Of a stretch of 64,000 nucleotides of DNA, positions 1-8,518 are shown piece after piece (the first letter of the stretch is position 1; every line of letters begins with the position of its first letter). The position numbers were made by a program, and so were the translations under genes. A model generated the notes under the pieces. The model ran no database searches. It was not told where the DNA came from and worked only from the letters and a program-made list of their open reading frames with translations. Source of the DNA: Gammaproteobacteria bacterium. Lineage in GTDB: Bacteria > Pseudomonadota > Gammaproteobacteria > Steroidobacterales > Woeseiaceae. Where the stretch lies: contig JAOUIH010000002.1 of NCBI GenBank assembly GCA_029884165.1, positions 40,715-104,714 of the forward strand, given 5' to 3'.

Positions 1-1744
1 CGTAGCCGGCGCCTGGGCCGAGACCCTGGGCGTCGAGGTAGTTCGAGTTGTCGTCGTTCGCGTTGAACAGCCACTGGTGATTGTGCAGGTGGAACACGTG
101 CTGTTCGCCGGGTCCCGCGTGCAGGTTCCGGAACGCCGTGTTGTCGCCGACGTAGCTGTGGTGAACGTTCGAAGGGTCGTCCGGGTAGAGCACGTAGTTG
201 GCCTTCGGGCCGACCGCGCCGCAGTTCGCAAGCGTCGGGTCGCAGTTCTCGAGGCCGACGTTGGCCGGGATGTCGACCAGCTGGCCGACCTCACCCACCG
301 CGTGGAAGGTCAGGAAGAACTCCTCGTAGGCGCAGTTGACGCAGTCGTGCATCGGGCCGACGCCGAGGCGGTTCGCGATAATTTCCGAACCAATGCCGCC
401 GGAGCCGTAGTTAATCATGAAAGAGTCACGCACGCCGTGCAGCGTGTGGCCCAGAACCGGGTCGTTGTACCACTTGGGGAAGACCTGCGTGGTCTGCGTC
501 TCGTCGTGAAACGCGACCGTGAACTCGCGGAACGGCTCCAGGCGGTTCGGGACCGTCGGGTTGCGCTTGCCGACCGACTCCAGCGGATAGATCGTGTCCG
601 GGAAGTGGCCAAGAAAATTCTGGTAGCCCGCTTCGGCCGAGTAGCCGCCCGTCGCCGGGTAGCCGAGTACGAAGTTTGGCCCGTACGCGATGATCGCATC
701 GATCGCGGTATGGACGATCTCGTTGTTTTGGACCATGTTGACGATCGGGAACCCGGCCTTGCCTTCGCTGGCCCAGGGCTCCGCGTTCGGGTAGGTCGCC
801 TCGTAGTCGAGGATCGGCTGGCCGTCCTCGGTGGCACCGGGCGCGCTGCCCATCGGGCAATTGCCGAACGCATCGCGGTCGACCTGCACGGCGCCGTCGA
901 AGCAGGCCGTCGCAAGCTGCAATTCCTCGTTGGTCAGCGTGCTGCGGTAGAACGCCGAGCCGCGCGGGTTGACGTTCAGGACTGCCCACAGGCCGGAGGC
1001 CGTCTGGCCGCCCTGGCCTTCGCCGCCGACCGTACCGCCATAGCTGACACCCAGGTTGGCGCCGTCGTGCGGCGTGTAGATCGTGTACTCGGTCGATTCG
1101 CCGGGGCCGATCGTCGCGTCGGCGTTATTGCCGACGAACGAGCCGTCGGAATGGATGCCACCGACAAGCTCGGCGCCCTGGAAACGCAGGCTGATCCTGC
1201 GCCCGGCGACCTGGTCGTCGTTGTGGCAGTTGAACGGGATGCCGCTGCGCTCGACTGTCGATGTGGTCGTCGCGTCGACCGTGCAGCCGCTGGCGGGGTC
1301 CTTGTTCGGGAGTTGGAAGGGATTCGCCGGAGTCGCCAGCAGGTTCGTCAGCGTGATCGTCAGGCAGTCCCCTTCGCCGGTGCGCAGCACGAGCGGGCGA
1401 GGCCGCTTGTCCGGCCGCAACGCGACGTTGCTCGAGCCGGCCGCAAGCGCGGCCTTGAGGTCGGCCATCTCGCCTGCCGCCAGCTCATTCAGGGGCGTGA
1501 CCGTCCCGTCCGCATTCAGCCGGACGACGTCGCGCTTCAGCGCATACATCATGCCGTTGATGTTCTGCGCGCCGAGGCGGTTCCACATCAGCGGCATGTC
1601 CAGTGCCACGACATCGGCGGTAAGATTGCGCTCGCACACGTCCTGTGCGTAACCGGCCGTCGATGCTACCAGCGCGATCGCGCCGAACACGATGCGGCCG
1701 ACCAGGCTCTGCAAGCCGCCGAATTTTCGATTCCAACCCTTCAT
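1..1744 (-). CDS. Secreted multicopper oxidase-like protein, C-terminus beyond the window
   Basis: The frame starts at ATG 1744 with GGGAG about 8 nt upstream and runs off the left edge, so only about 581 residues are visible. Residues 1-33 form a signal peptide ending near GYA-QD, so the product is periplasmic or secreted. His-rich copper-site candidates are visible at the end: H549, H552, H554 and H556 in an HVFHLHNHQW motif, typical of cupredoxin domains of large multicopper oxidases, including manganese-oxidase-like ones. An earlier FNCHNDDQ segment (about 171-177) and IHSDG (about 197-201) fit another cupredoxin domain. The terminal HCH trinuclear motif would lie outside the window. Substrate (metal or phenol) is unknown. 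It is divergent from the response regulator at 2198, and the shared intergenic region carries palindromes. Confidence 0.75.
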   Translation of the reverse strand, partial: MKGWNRKFGGLQSLVGRIVFGAIALVASTAGYAQDVCERNLTADVVALDMPLMWNRLGAQNINGMMYALKRDVVRLNADGTVTPLNELAAGEMADLKAALAAGSSNVALRPDKRPRPLVLRTGEGDCLTITLTNLLATPANPFQLPNKDPASGCTVDATTTSTVERSGIPFNCHNDDQVAGRRISLRFQGAELVGGIHSDGSFVGNNADATIGPGESTEYTIYTPHDGANLGVSYGGTVGGEGQGGQTASGLWAVLNVNPRGSAFYRSTLTNEELQLATACFDGAVQVDRDAFGNCPMGSAPGATEDGQPILDYEATYPNAEPWASEGKAGFPIVNMVQNNEIVHTAIDAIIAYGPNFVLGYPATGGYSAEAGYQNFLGHFPDTIYPLESVGKRNPTVPNRLEPFREFTVAFHDETQTTQVFPKWYNDPVLGHTLHGVRDSFMINYGSGGIGSEIIANRLGVGPMHDCVNCAYEEFFLTFHAVGEVGQLVDIPANVGLENCDPTLANCGAVGPKANYVLYPDDPSNVHHSYVGDNTAFRNLHAGPGEQHVFHLHNHQWLFNANDDNSNYLDAQGLGPGAGY

Positions 1745-2197
1745 GGCTCTCTCCCGAGAAATTCTTGTTCTTCACTCGTTCCGGGCATCTCGCGCGGCTG
1801 TCGATATCCCCAGCAGCCGACACGGAGACGCGGTCTCCGGTTCGATTAGTCTACGTACGAGTCCGTCCAGAACTACTGGCTGCCGGAACGGATTTGGACC
1901 CGTTCCAAAGGCAGGGAAAACCCGAACCATCGATCAGCAAACCCGATCGTTCGATCAGGTTTGAGCGGTCACCTGGTACGGATGGTGGCGCCCTCGCCGC
2001 GGTCCTTACATAAGCGCTTTCTTGCCGCTGGCAATGCGGACTGAAAGTTTGTAGAGTGTGACTCCGGAACTGCGACTCCTACCCTCCGCATTCGGTCGCT
2101 ACCGGTGCAGCAAGAACAAGAATAATCTGCCGGGCTCGAGGGCCGGGAATTTCAGGACAATGCCGGCACAGATCGGCGAACTGCGGAAGAAGCGGAC
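1745..2197. other. 453-nt divergent intergenic region, oxidase / response regulator
   Basis: No gene is seen here. The region holds the promoters of two divergent genes. Visible structures are a perfect palindrome TTTGGA-N5-TCCAAA at 1893-1909 and two tandem copies of a 24-nt palindromic motif at 1918-1962 (listed separately). I could not assign convincing -35/-10 elements by eye. Confidence 0.6.
1918..1962. promoter_or_regulatory. Tandem operator-like palindromes, 21-nt period
   Basis: The copy at 1939-1962 reads AAACCCGATC, 4-nt spacer, GATCAGGTTT: a palindrome with one mismatch per 10-nt half-site. A weaker copy at 1918-1941 shares 17 of 24 bases and begins exactly 21 nt earlier, about two helical turns. 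A near-identical motif lies in the gspD/gspE intergenic region at 8190-8212. The arrangement suits cooperative binding by a dimeric regulator. The LuxR-type regulator at 2198 is the nearest candidate, which is inference. Confidence 0.5.
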
Positions 2198-2851
2198 TTG
2201 ATCAAGGCAATCATCGTCGACGACCACCCGGTCGTCCGTTTCGGCGTAAAGCAAATGCTGAGCGCCGATGACCAGATCGAAGTGGTCGGAGAACTCGGCG
2301 GCATAGACAAGCTGCCGGAGATGCTGGCAGAGACCCGGGCCGATATCGTGCTGCTCGACCTCGAGTTGGGCGACGCACACGGCGTCGATGCCCTGCGTAT
2401 CCTGCGCGAGGCGTCGCCGACAACCCGGGTCATCATTTACACATCGCACGACGAGGAAGACCGCATCGTGCAGGCCGCGGAACTCGGTGTCGACGGCTAC
2501 CTGTTGAAAGGCTGCGGCCAGCGCGAGCTGCTGAGCGCGTTCCATAGCGTGCACGACGGCGGCACGGCGCTGGAATCCAGCGTCGCCAGCAAGCTGATGC
2601 AGCACATGAACAAGCGCAGTTCACGCAGGCAAACGGACACGCTGCGGTTCAGCAAGCGCGAAAGACAGGTTCTGCAGCTGCTGGCCGGGGGCAAAACGAA
2701 TCGCGACATCGGCGAGGCATTGTTCATCTCGGAATCGACCGTGAAGTTCCACGTCCACGCGATCCTGAACAAGCTGGAAGCGAATAACCGCACCGAGGCG
2801 GTCTCGATCGCCGCGCAACACGGCATCATCGAAATGCACCGGTCGCGCTAG
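2198..2851 (+). CDS. LuxR/NarL-family response regulator
   Basis: 217 residues starting at TTG 2198, with GGAAGAAG just upstream. The receiver domain (about 1-120) has the acidic pair D8-D9, phosphoacceptor D54 in VLLDLELGD, and K104. The C-terminal LuxR helix-turn-helix (about 150-212) shows the usual KTNRDIGEALFISESTVKFH pattern. It should be a phosphorylation-dependent transcription factor. Its stop codon overlaps the stop of the opposing hybrid kinase (CTAG shared at 2848-2851), so the two genes are exactly tail to tail and probably form a two-component pair. Targets are not shown by sequence. The nearby palindromes at 1918-1962 and 8190-8212 are candidates. Confidence 0.9.
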   Translation: MIKAIIVDDHPVVRFGVKQMLSADDQIEVVGELGGIDKLPEMLAETRADIVLLDLELGDAHGVDALRILREASPTTRVIIYTSHDEEDRIVQAAELGVDGYLLKGCGQRELLSAFHSVHDGGTALESSVASKLMQHMNKRSSRRQTDTLRFSKRERQVLQLLAGGKTNRDIGEALFISESTVKFHVHAILNKLEANNRTEAVSIAAQHGIIEMHRSR

Positions 2852-5800
2852 TGAACCCGGCTCGCTGCTGACTCGAATACCGGCCGCAGCCGGCCGAATT
2901 CCTGGACGAGTTTCTGCGCCACGGCCGAGGCCTCGGCCAGGTTGTGGCTGCTGGCGGCCGCGGACAGGTCCTCGCAATAGCGCGCCATGCGTTCCGCACC
3001 GAACTCGAGGCAGGCGCCTTTCAGCGCGTGCCCTTCGCGTCGAATCCGCATCGGGTCGCCTTCACTTACCGCGGCCTCGAGGCTCTGCAGCCGCTCCGCC
3101 GTGTCGTCGATGAAAAGCCCGATGTAACTGCTGAGGAAGGTATCGTCCACCTGCCCGGTCCGCTCGATCAGGTGCGCCCGGATGCTGCTGATTTCTCCCT
3201 CGACCGGCCCCGCCCGGCGTTGCTGCCGGGCGGCAGCCTCCCAGCGCGCCAGCCCGCTGCGCAGCTTGTCCAGCCTGACGGGCTTCGGAATGAAGTCGTC
3301 CATGCCGGCATCGAGGCACTGGGCCCTGTGCTGTTCCGTCGCGTCCGCCGTCACGGCGACGATCACGGCCGGCTGCGCGTATTTCTCGGGATTGGCGCGC
3401 AGCTCCCGCGTCACCTCGTCGCCGTCGAGGCCCGGCATCTGGCAATCCATGAGCAACAGGTCGTAATCGTTGGCCTGCAGGGCCCGCAGCGCCGCCTGAC
3501 CATCCTCGGCGACGTCGGCGTCGTAGCCTTCCGAGTGCAGCATGCTGATGAGCACGCTGCGGTTGACGGGATTATCCTCGGCAACCAGGATGCTGAGCGC
3601 ACCCCGCGGCGCGGCATCCTCTCCGGTCTCGTCCGCAGTCGCCGGCTCCTGGCCGGCCAGTGACGAGCGCAGCAAGTTGTAACGCAGTTCCAGCGGCAAC
3701 ACTGGCTTGTTTACGCAGCGCAAGCGCCCAATCTGCGACACCTCCCCGACTTCGAGCGGCTCGGTGATAGAGGTCAGCAGGATCAACGCGAGATCGGCCG
3801 TTTCGTCGGTCTCCCGTATGCGCCGCGCGAGCAGCAGCGGATCCGGCCGGGTTATTGCGGCATCGACGATGGCCGCGTCGAACGGTTGCCCTTTCGCTGC
3901 CGCCGAGCGCATCTTGTGGAGCGCGTCGCTCGCGCCGAATGCGAGCTGCGACCCGACCCCCCACGCATGCAGGTAGGTGCGGATGCTGGATGCCGCGGAT
4001 TCGTTCGCGTGCACGACCAGCACCTGCCGCAGCGGCGGCGCGCCCGTCGCCGCCGGCTCACCGGTCCGGTGTGACATCGCACGTGCGACCGGCACCGAGA
4101 AGGCCACGGTGGTTCCCCTGCCGTCCCGGTCCCGGACATCGATGCTGCCGCCCATGTTGTCGACGAGCCGCTTGCAGATGACAAGCCCCAGGCCGCTGCC
4201 GTAATGCTGCGTCGACGCCGGCCGTTCGCTGCTGGCGAAGGGCGTGAAGAGCTGCGCCCGGGTCTTGCTGTCTATGCCGATGCCCGTGTCGCTGACCGCG
4301 AAACCGAGGTCCAGCCCCCCCTCGCGCTCGCTCGTTGCGTCGATCTGGATTTCTATCTCGCCCTGCTCCGTGAACTTGACCGCGTTGCTGACGAGATTGA
4401 CGAGGATCTGGCGCAGCCTTCTTTTGTCGGCGCAGACCCTGAGCCCCGGATCGCAGCGCAGTGTGCCGATGAGCTCCAGGCCCTTCGAGCCGGCGGGGTA
4501 ACCCATGATCTCCAGCACGCGCTCCAGGAGGTCTACGACATCGAACTCCTGCTCCTGCAGGCGCAATGCGCCGGCCTCCAGTTTCGAGAAGTCCAGCACG
4601 TTGTCGACCAGGCTCAGCAGCATGTCGCCGCTGCTCTGGATCGTCTGGATATAGCTCCGCTGCCTGCGCGTAAGCTGCGTGAGCTTCAACAGGTCCGTCA
4701 TGCCGAGTACGGCGTTCATCGGCGTACGGATCTCGTGGCTGATCGTTGCGACGAATTCCGACTTGACCCTGCTCGCGGTTTCGGCCGCTTCCTTTTCCCT
4801 GCGCAGCCTGAGTGCCGCTTCCTCGTGCTCGCTAAGGCTGTGCGCGACCTCGAGTACGGCGTTAACGTTGCCGTCCTCGTCGACAAGCGGCGTGGAGCGA
4901 AACTCGATCGTCTTCCCGTCCTTGTCGACCAGCAGCTTCCGGCCCGAGTCCTGCGTGTGGATGGCGCAGGAACCGTCGGCGCCCTGACACGGCCCGTCCT
5001 GGTTGTGCAGCATGTGGTAGCACTGGATGGCTCCGCCGGGCTCGAGTCTCGAGCCGAACGCATCCCGGGCCGCCTTGTTCATGATCGTCACGTTGTAATC
5101 TAGGTCCGTCACGATTGCCGGGTCCTTGATGCCGTCGATCGCGCGCTGCATCAGGTCCCGCTCTTTCCGCAGCGAGAGCGTGCGTTCCGCCACACGCTGC
5201 TCGAGTTCGTCCCTGGCCCGTTCGACGCTGCGCAGGTGAATCTCGCCCGCCGCCTGCTCGGTCAGGAGCTGGCGATCGGTGCGGCGGTACATGTAGACGA
5301 GCAACAGGTAAAATGCGCCCAGGGTCGAAAACACGCCGAGCACGATCGTCGCCTGGGTCTCGGAGATCCTCGCCAGCAAGGGTGCGACGTCCGAATAGAT
5401 TTCGAGCACGCCGATTATGCGCCCGCCGTCGCTGCGCAGCGGCAGGTAGGACTGGATCAGGTCGTCCTGCTCGACGACCTGGTCGAATTCGTTCAGCCGG
5501 TCTCGACGAATGATGCTGGTGCTGACGCGACCGCTGAGCGCAGCGACGATGCCCGGGTTGCCTGCCGCGCTGCCGCCGATGCGATCCGTGCTCGTCGAGA
5601 AAACGACCAGCCCGTCGGGGGCGAACACGTTGACGCGCCGCACGGCCAGGTCTTCGAGGCGCTCGTCGAGCACGCTCGCAATCTGCACAACCAGCGGGCT
5701 GTACGGCAAACGGTCGGCACCGACGCCGCTTGCATAGGACAGCAGGGCTTCGAGGTCGCCCTCAAGGGCATTCGACAGCGAACGGGCGAGCTCGGCATTG

Positions 5801-5925
5801 TGCTCCGCCCGCATCTCGGTCAGGTTTTCGGTGGCAATCTGCCGATAGGACAAGGCCAGCGCGAACGCGACGATCAGCGTTCCGGCAAGCGCCGTCAGCG
5901 CGAAGCGCCAGAACCGGCTGCTCAC
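2848..5925 (-). CDS. BarA-type hybrid sensor histidine kinase with HPt domain
   Basis: 1025 residues from GTG 5925, with GGGA 8 nt upstream. Order: TM1 (about 8-26), periplasmic sensor loop (about 30-190), TM2 (about 193-212), coiled coil (215-260), PAS (about 262-365), HisKA with H397 in ISHEIRTPMN, HATPase (N-box near 510-517, GSGLGL near 577-582), a first receiver (about 633-755), a second receiver with D785 and phosphoacceptor D827, and a C-terminal HPt with H966 in GHALKGACLEFG. The first receiver keeps D688 and K740 but has HANE in place of the usual acidic pair, so it is probably degenerate. The PAS domain holds a Cys/His cluster (C302, H304, H307, C313, C320). It lies 58 nt after gspD on the same strand and faces the response regulator. 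Confidence 0.93.
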   Translation of the reverse strand: MSSRFWRFALTALAGTLIVAFALALSYRQIATENLTEMRAEHNAELARSLSNALEGDLEALLSYASGVGADRLPYSPLVVQIASVLDERLEDLAVRRVNVFAPDGLVVFSTSTDRIGGSAAGNPGIVAALSGRVSTSIIRRDRLNEFDQVVEQDDLIQSYLPLRSDGGRIIGVLEIYSDVAPLLARISETQATIVLGVFSTLGAFYLLLVYMYRRTDRQLLTEQAAGEIHLRSVERARDELEQRVAERTLSLRKERDLMQRAIDGIKDPAIVTDLDYNVTIMNKAARDAFGSRLEPGGAIQCYHMLHNQDGPCQGADGSCAIHTQDSGRKLLVDKDGKTIEFRSTPLVDEDGNVNAVLEVAHSLSEHEEAALRLRREKEAAETASRVKSEFVATISHEIRTPMNAVLGMTDLLKLTQLTRRQRSYIQTIQSSGDMLLSLVDNVLDFSKLEAGALRLQEQEFDVVDLLERVLEIMGYPAGSKGLELIGTLRCDPGLRVCADKRRLRQILVNLVSNAVKFTEQGEIEIQIDATSEREGGLDLGFAVSDTGIGIDSKTRAQLFTPFASSERPASTQHYGSGLGLVICKRLVDNMGGSIDVRDRDGRGTTVAFSVPVARAMSHRTGEPAATGAPPLRQVLVVHANESAASSIRTYLHAWGVGSQLAFGASDALHKMRSAAAKGQPFDAAIVDAAITRPDPLLLARRIRETDETADLALILLTSITEPLEVGEVSQIGRLRCVNKPVLPLELRYNLLRSSLAGQEPATADETGEDAAPRGALSILVAEDNPVNRSVLISMLHSEGYDADVAEDGQAALRALQANDYDLLLMDCQMPGLDGDEVTRELRANPEKYAQPAVIVAVTADATEQHRAQCLDAGMDDFIPKPVRLDKLRSGLARWEAAARQQRRAGPVEGEISSIRAHLIERTGQVDDTFLSSYIGLFIDDTAERLQSLEAAVSEGDPMRIRREGHALKGACLEFGAERMARYCEDLSAAASSHNLAEASAVAQKLVQEFGRLRPVFESAASRVH

Positions 5926-5983
5926 GGGGCAGTCCCGACTCGCCGGCCGCTCCCGATCAGCCGGATCTGGGCGGGAGCCGGGT

Positions 5984-8134
5984 TCAGAAGCCCCCCTGCC
6001 TCGACTTGATCGTCTGCTCGAAGGCGTTCGCCTCCTGCATGCGCTCTCGCAGCTCCTCGGTAACGCGCCGCATCGCGTCCTCGCTCTCGACGACGACCGG
6101 CTTGACCGTGATCAGGAGCTCGGTGCGGAACACGTCCTGCGAGGTCGTGCTGAACGCCTTGCCGAGCAGCGGTATGTCCATCAGGATCGGGACGCCGGAG
6201 CGGCCTTCGCGGTTGGTTTCGAGAATCAGGCCGCCGAGCACGACGGTCTGTCCGCTCTGGACGATAACCGTGCTCGTGATCGTGCGCTGCGCAATTGACA
6301 CGTTGCCACCGCCCCCGACCGCAGGCTCGGTGCCCGGCAGGCTGACCTCCTGGCTGATCTCCAGCGTGACCTGGCCGCCGGCATTGATGCGCGGCGTGAC
6401 GGTCAGCAGGGTGCCGGTATCGCGGAACTGTACCTCGGTCACGATCGGCGCATCGGGATTGGCCGTGCTCTGGGAGCTTCGCGTCGTCACCGGAATCTGG
6501 TCGCCGACCCGGATCGTCGCGGTCTGGTTGTCGAGCGCCATCACCTGCGGCGTGGACAGGAAGCGAACGTCGGAGGCGGTTTCCAGCAGGTCGAAGAACG
6601 CCGTCACGTCGCTGTCCTGGTCGAAGAATGCGAACGCCAGCCCGTCGCCCGAAGCGCCGCCGGGAACGGGCGCGTTGAAACCCAGCTCGTAATCGCTCTT
6701 TTCGATGAACCAGCGGACGCCATAGTCCAGCGTGCTGTTCAGGGAGACTTCGGCGATCGTAGCCTCGATCAAAACCTGCCTGGCCGGCACGTCGAGGCGC
6801 CGGATCGCCGCCTCGATGGAGCGATAGTCTTCCTGGCTGGCGAGAACGAGTATAGAGTTGTTGTCGTCGTCGGCGATGATCTTGACGTTGGAGAGGCCCT
6901 CCTCCGGGACCGCCGCAACGGCTCCGTCCACGATCATGTCGGCCGGCCCGGCGGCCAGGCTGCCCGGCGATTGCAGCGGCCGCGAATATGCCGCGGGCCC
7001 CCGGAACACGCCCGAGGTATCGGTCTGCGAATCGAACAGTCCGGGGTACGCGCCTCCCGCCGCGCCCTGGCCATAGATTTCCTGCAGCGACGCGGCGATG
7101 TTCTCCGCCTTACCGTTCTGGAGTTCGTAAACGAACAGGCGCCGGCCGGCGCTGCCCTCCACACCCCAGTCGAACTCGTTGATGAGCTCACGGACGCGGG
7201 CGATATGGTCCGGCCGATGCGCGATGACCAGTACCGCGTTCAGCCTCGCAATCGGCATCAGCCGGACGATGCCCGACAGCGGCGTCTCGCCTTCGCCGCC
7301 GACCACCTGCTGCAGCTCCTCGACCATGGTCGCCGCGTCCGCATACTCCAGTCGGAACAGCGCAAAGGACATGCCCTTCAGCCAATCGACGTCGAAGGTT
7401 CGGACGGTCGCGAGCAGCTCTTCGACGCGGAAGCGCGGCCCTGCGACGATCAGGAGATTGCGCGCGGTGTCCACGCGCATCGAACTGCCATCCGAAACGA
7501 GCGGCGTCAGGATCTTCTGCAGTTCCGCCGCGGAAGCGTGTTCCAGCGGCACGACCTGGATGCCGAAGCCGCCGCCGCGATTCGACGAGAATCGCCCTAT
7601 CGACGGAGCACGGGCCGAGCGTTCCGCGGCCGCCAGCGGCATCACCTTGTACATCCCGTCGTCGAACAGCAGCGCCGCCCCGTTCAGTTCCAGGACGGCC
7701 TCGACCGTGGGTATCACGGCGTCACGAACGACCGGGCGGGTGGTGTGTAACGTGACCTGCCCGTTGACGGCGGGATCGACCAGGTAGTTCTCCCTGAGAA
7801 TCGTGTCGAAGATGACCCGCAGGAACTCCCTGAGGTCGGCCTTTTCGAAGTTCAGCGTGACGCCGTCGCCGCTGGCGTGAATCTGCGGTTCCGGACCGCG
7901 AGCCGCCTGCACGAAGTCGCCGCTACCCAGGACGATCTTCTCGGCCGGCCTCTCCGGCACCTGGGCGGGTGCCGCGACTCCGGGCGCCTCCGAGGGGCGC
8001 TCCGTTTCTGTTGCGGGCAGCGATTCCGTGGGCAGGGAGTCCGCTACCGCGGCGGGGCGCGGTGCTGTTGCGCAGGAACTGAGCAGTACGACGGCAACGC
8101 AAATGGCGAAGACGCGATTTGCCTTGGTAATCAT
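5984..8134 (-). CDS. gspD: Type II secretion secretin GspD
   Basis: 716 residues from ATG 8134, with a GCGGA box upstream; a longer frame to 8224 lacks support. A lipobox LLSSC puts the lipidated Cys at residue 21, so the protein is predicted to be an outer-membrane lipoprotein. An N0 domain (VTLNFEKADLREFLRVIFD) and N1-N3 repeats follow, then the secretin barrel region beginning near RQVLIEATIAEVSLNSTLDY, with IRVGDQIPVTT and GQTVVLGGL motifs. It forms the outer-membrane channel for folded exoproteins. It is divergent from gspE, as a split version of the Xanthomonas xps order, in which D follows N. The hybrid kinase gene is downstream on the same strand. Confidence 0.95.
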   Translation of the reverse strand: MITKANRVFAICVAVVLLSSCATAPRPAAVADSLPTESLPATETERPSEAPGVAAPAQVPERPAEKIVLGSGDFVQAARGPEPQIHASGDGVTLNFEKADLREFLRVIFDTILRENYLVDPAVNGQVTLHTTRPVVRDAVIPTVEAVLELNGAALLFDDGMYKVMPLAAAERSARAPSIGRFSSNRGGGFGIQVVPLEHASAAELQKILTPLVSDGSSMRVDTARNLLIVAGPRFRVEELLATVRTFDVDWLKGMSFALFRLEYADAATMVEELQQVVGGEGETPLSGIVRLMPIARLNAVLVIAHRPDHIARVRELINEFDWGVEGSAGRRLFVYELQNGKAENIAASLQEIYGQGAAGGAYPGLFDSQTDTSGVFRGPAAYSRPLQSPGSLAAGPADMIVDGAVAAVPEEGLSNVKIIADDDNNSILVLASQEDYRSIEAAIRRLDVPARQVLIEATIAEVSLNSTLDYGVRWFIEKSDYELGFNAPVPGGASGDGLAFAFFDQDSDVTAFFDLLETASDVRFLSTPQVMALDNQTATIRVGDQIPVTTRSSQSTANPDAPIVTEVQFRDTGTLLTVTPRINAGGQVTLEISQEVSLPGTEPAVGGGGNVSIAQRTITSTVIVQSGQTVVLGGLILETNREGRSGVPILMDIPLLGKAFSTTSQDVFRTELLITVKPVVVESEDAMRRVTEELRERMQEANAFEQTIKSRQGGF

Positions 8135-8518
8135 TGTTTTTTTTCCGCAGTTTGGTCCCTGACAGGTTACGCCTGCCCGCAGCAAAGGAAAACCCGACTT
8201 TAGATCAGGTTTCAATGGGGCCAAAACCTATACAAAGGTAAGTGAAAACCAGCACTCATGGTCGATGCGGCGACATGCCTGTTTTCACTATGATTCAGGC
8301 CTGTGGCAAAGCGTGGGAGCCTCCCGGTTGGCAGGCATGCTGCGGTCCTGCGAAGCCCTGCTCGCACTCCGTATCCCCGTTTTCCCGCTATTTGTCAAAT
8401 CCGCGCCGCGCATACGACGATGCGCGCGGACTTGCAGAAGAACAAGAAAGGCCGGATTGCGCCGGGCGGCGCACAGCCAGAGCGAAGGCTGCTTCCGGCC
8501 GGGGTTGGAGTCGAAAAC
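8135..8518. other. 384-nt divergent intergenic region gspD / gspE
   Basis: This region holds both gsp promoters and no convincing gene. It contains the palindromic motif at 8190-8212 and a 9-bp inverted repeat, AGTGAAAAC (8241-8249) with GTTTTCACT (8281-8289), separated by 31 nt. A frame open from 8303 into gspE was rejected as the coding start because GTG 8519 has the good ribosome site. Confidence 0.55.
8190..8212. promoter_or_regulatory. Operator-like palindrome shared with 1939-1962
   Basis: The 23-nt motif begins AAACCCGA and ends GATCAGGTTT, matching the oxidase/regulator intergenic copy apart from a 1-nt shorter centre. It lies 56 nt upstream of the gspD start and about 300 nt upstream of gspE, a suitable place to control the secretion genes. 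Confidence 0.5.

Noticed and set aside
77..1849. 590-codon open frame on the plus strand opposite the multicopper oxidase
   Set aside because: The minus frame has a signal peptide, ribosome site and copper motifs; the plus frame is Arg/Val-rich with no recognisable domain, as expected for antisense in GC-rich DNA.
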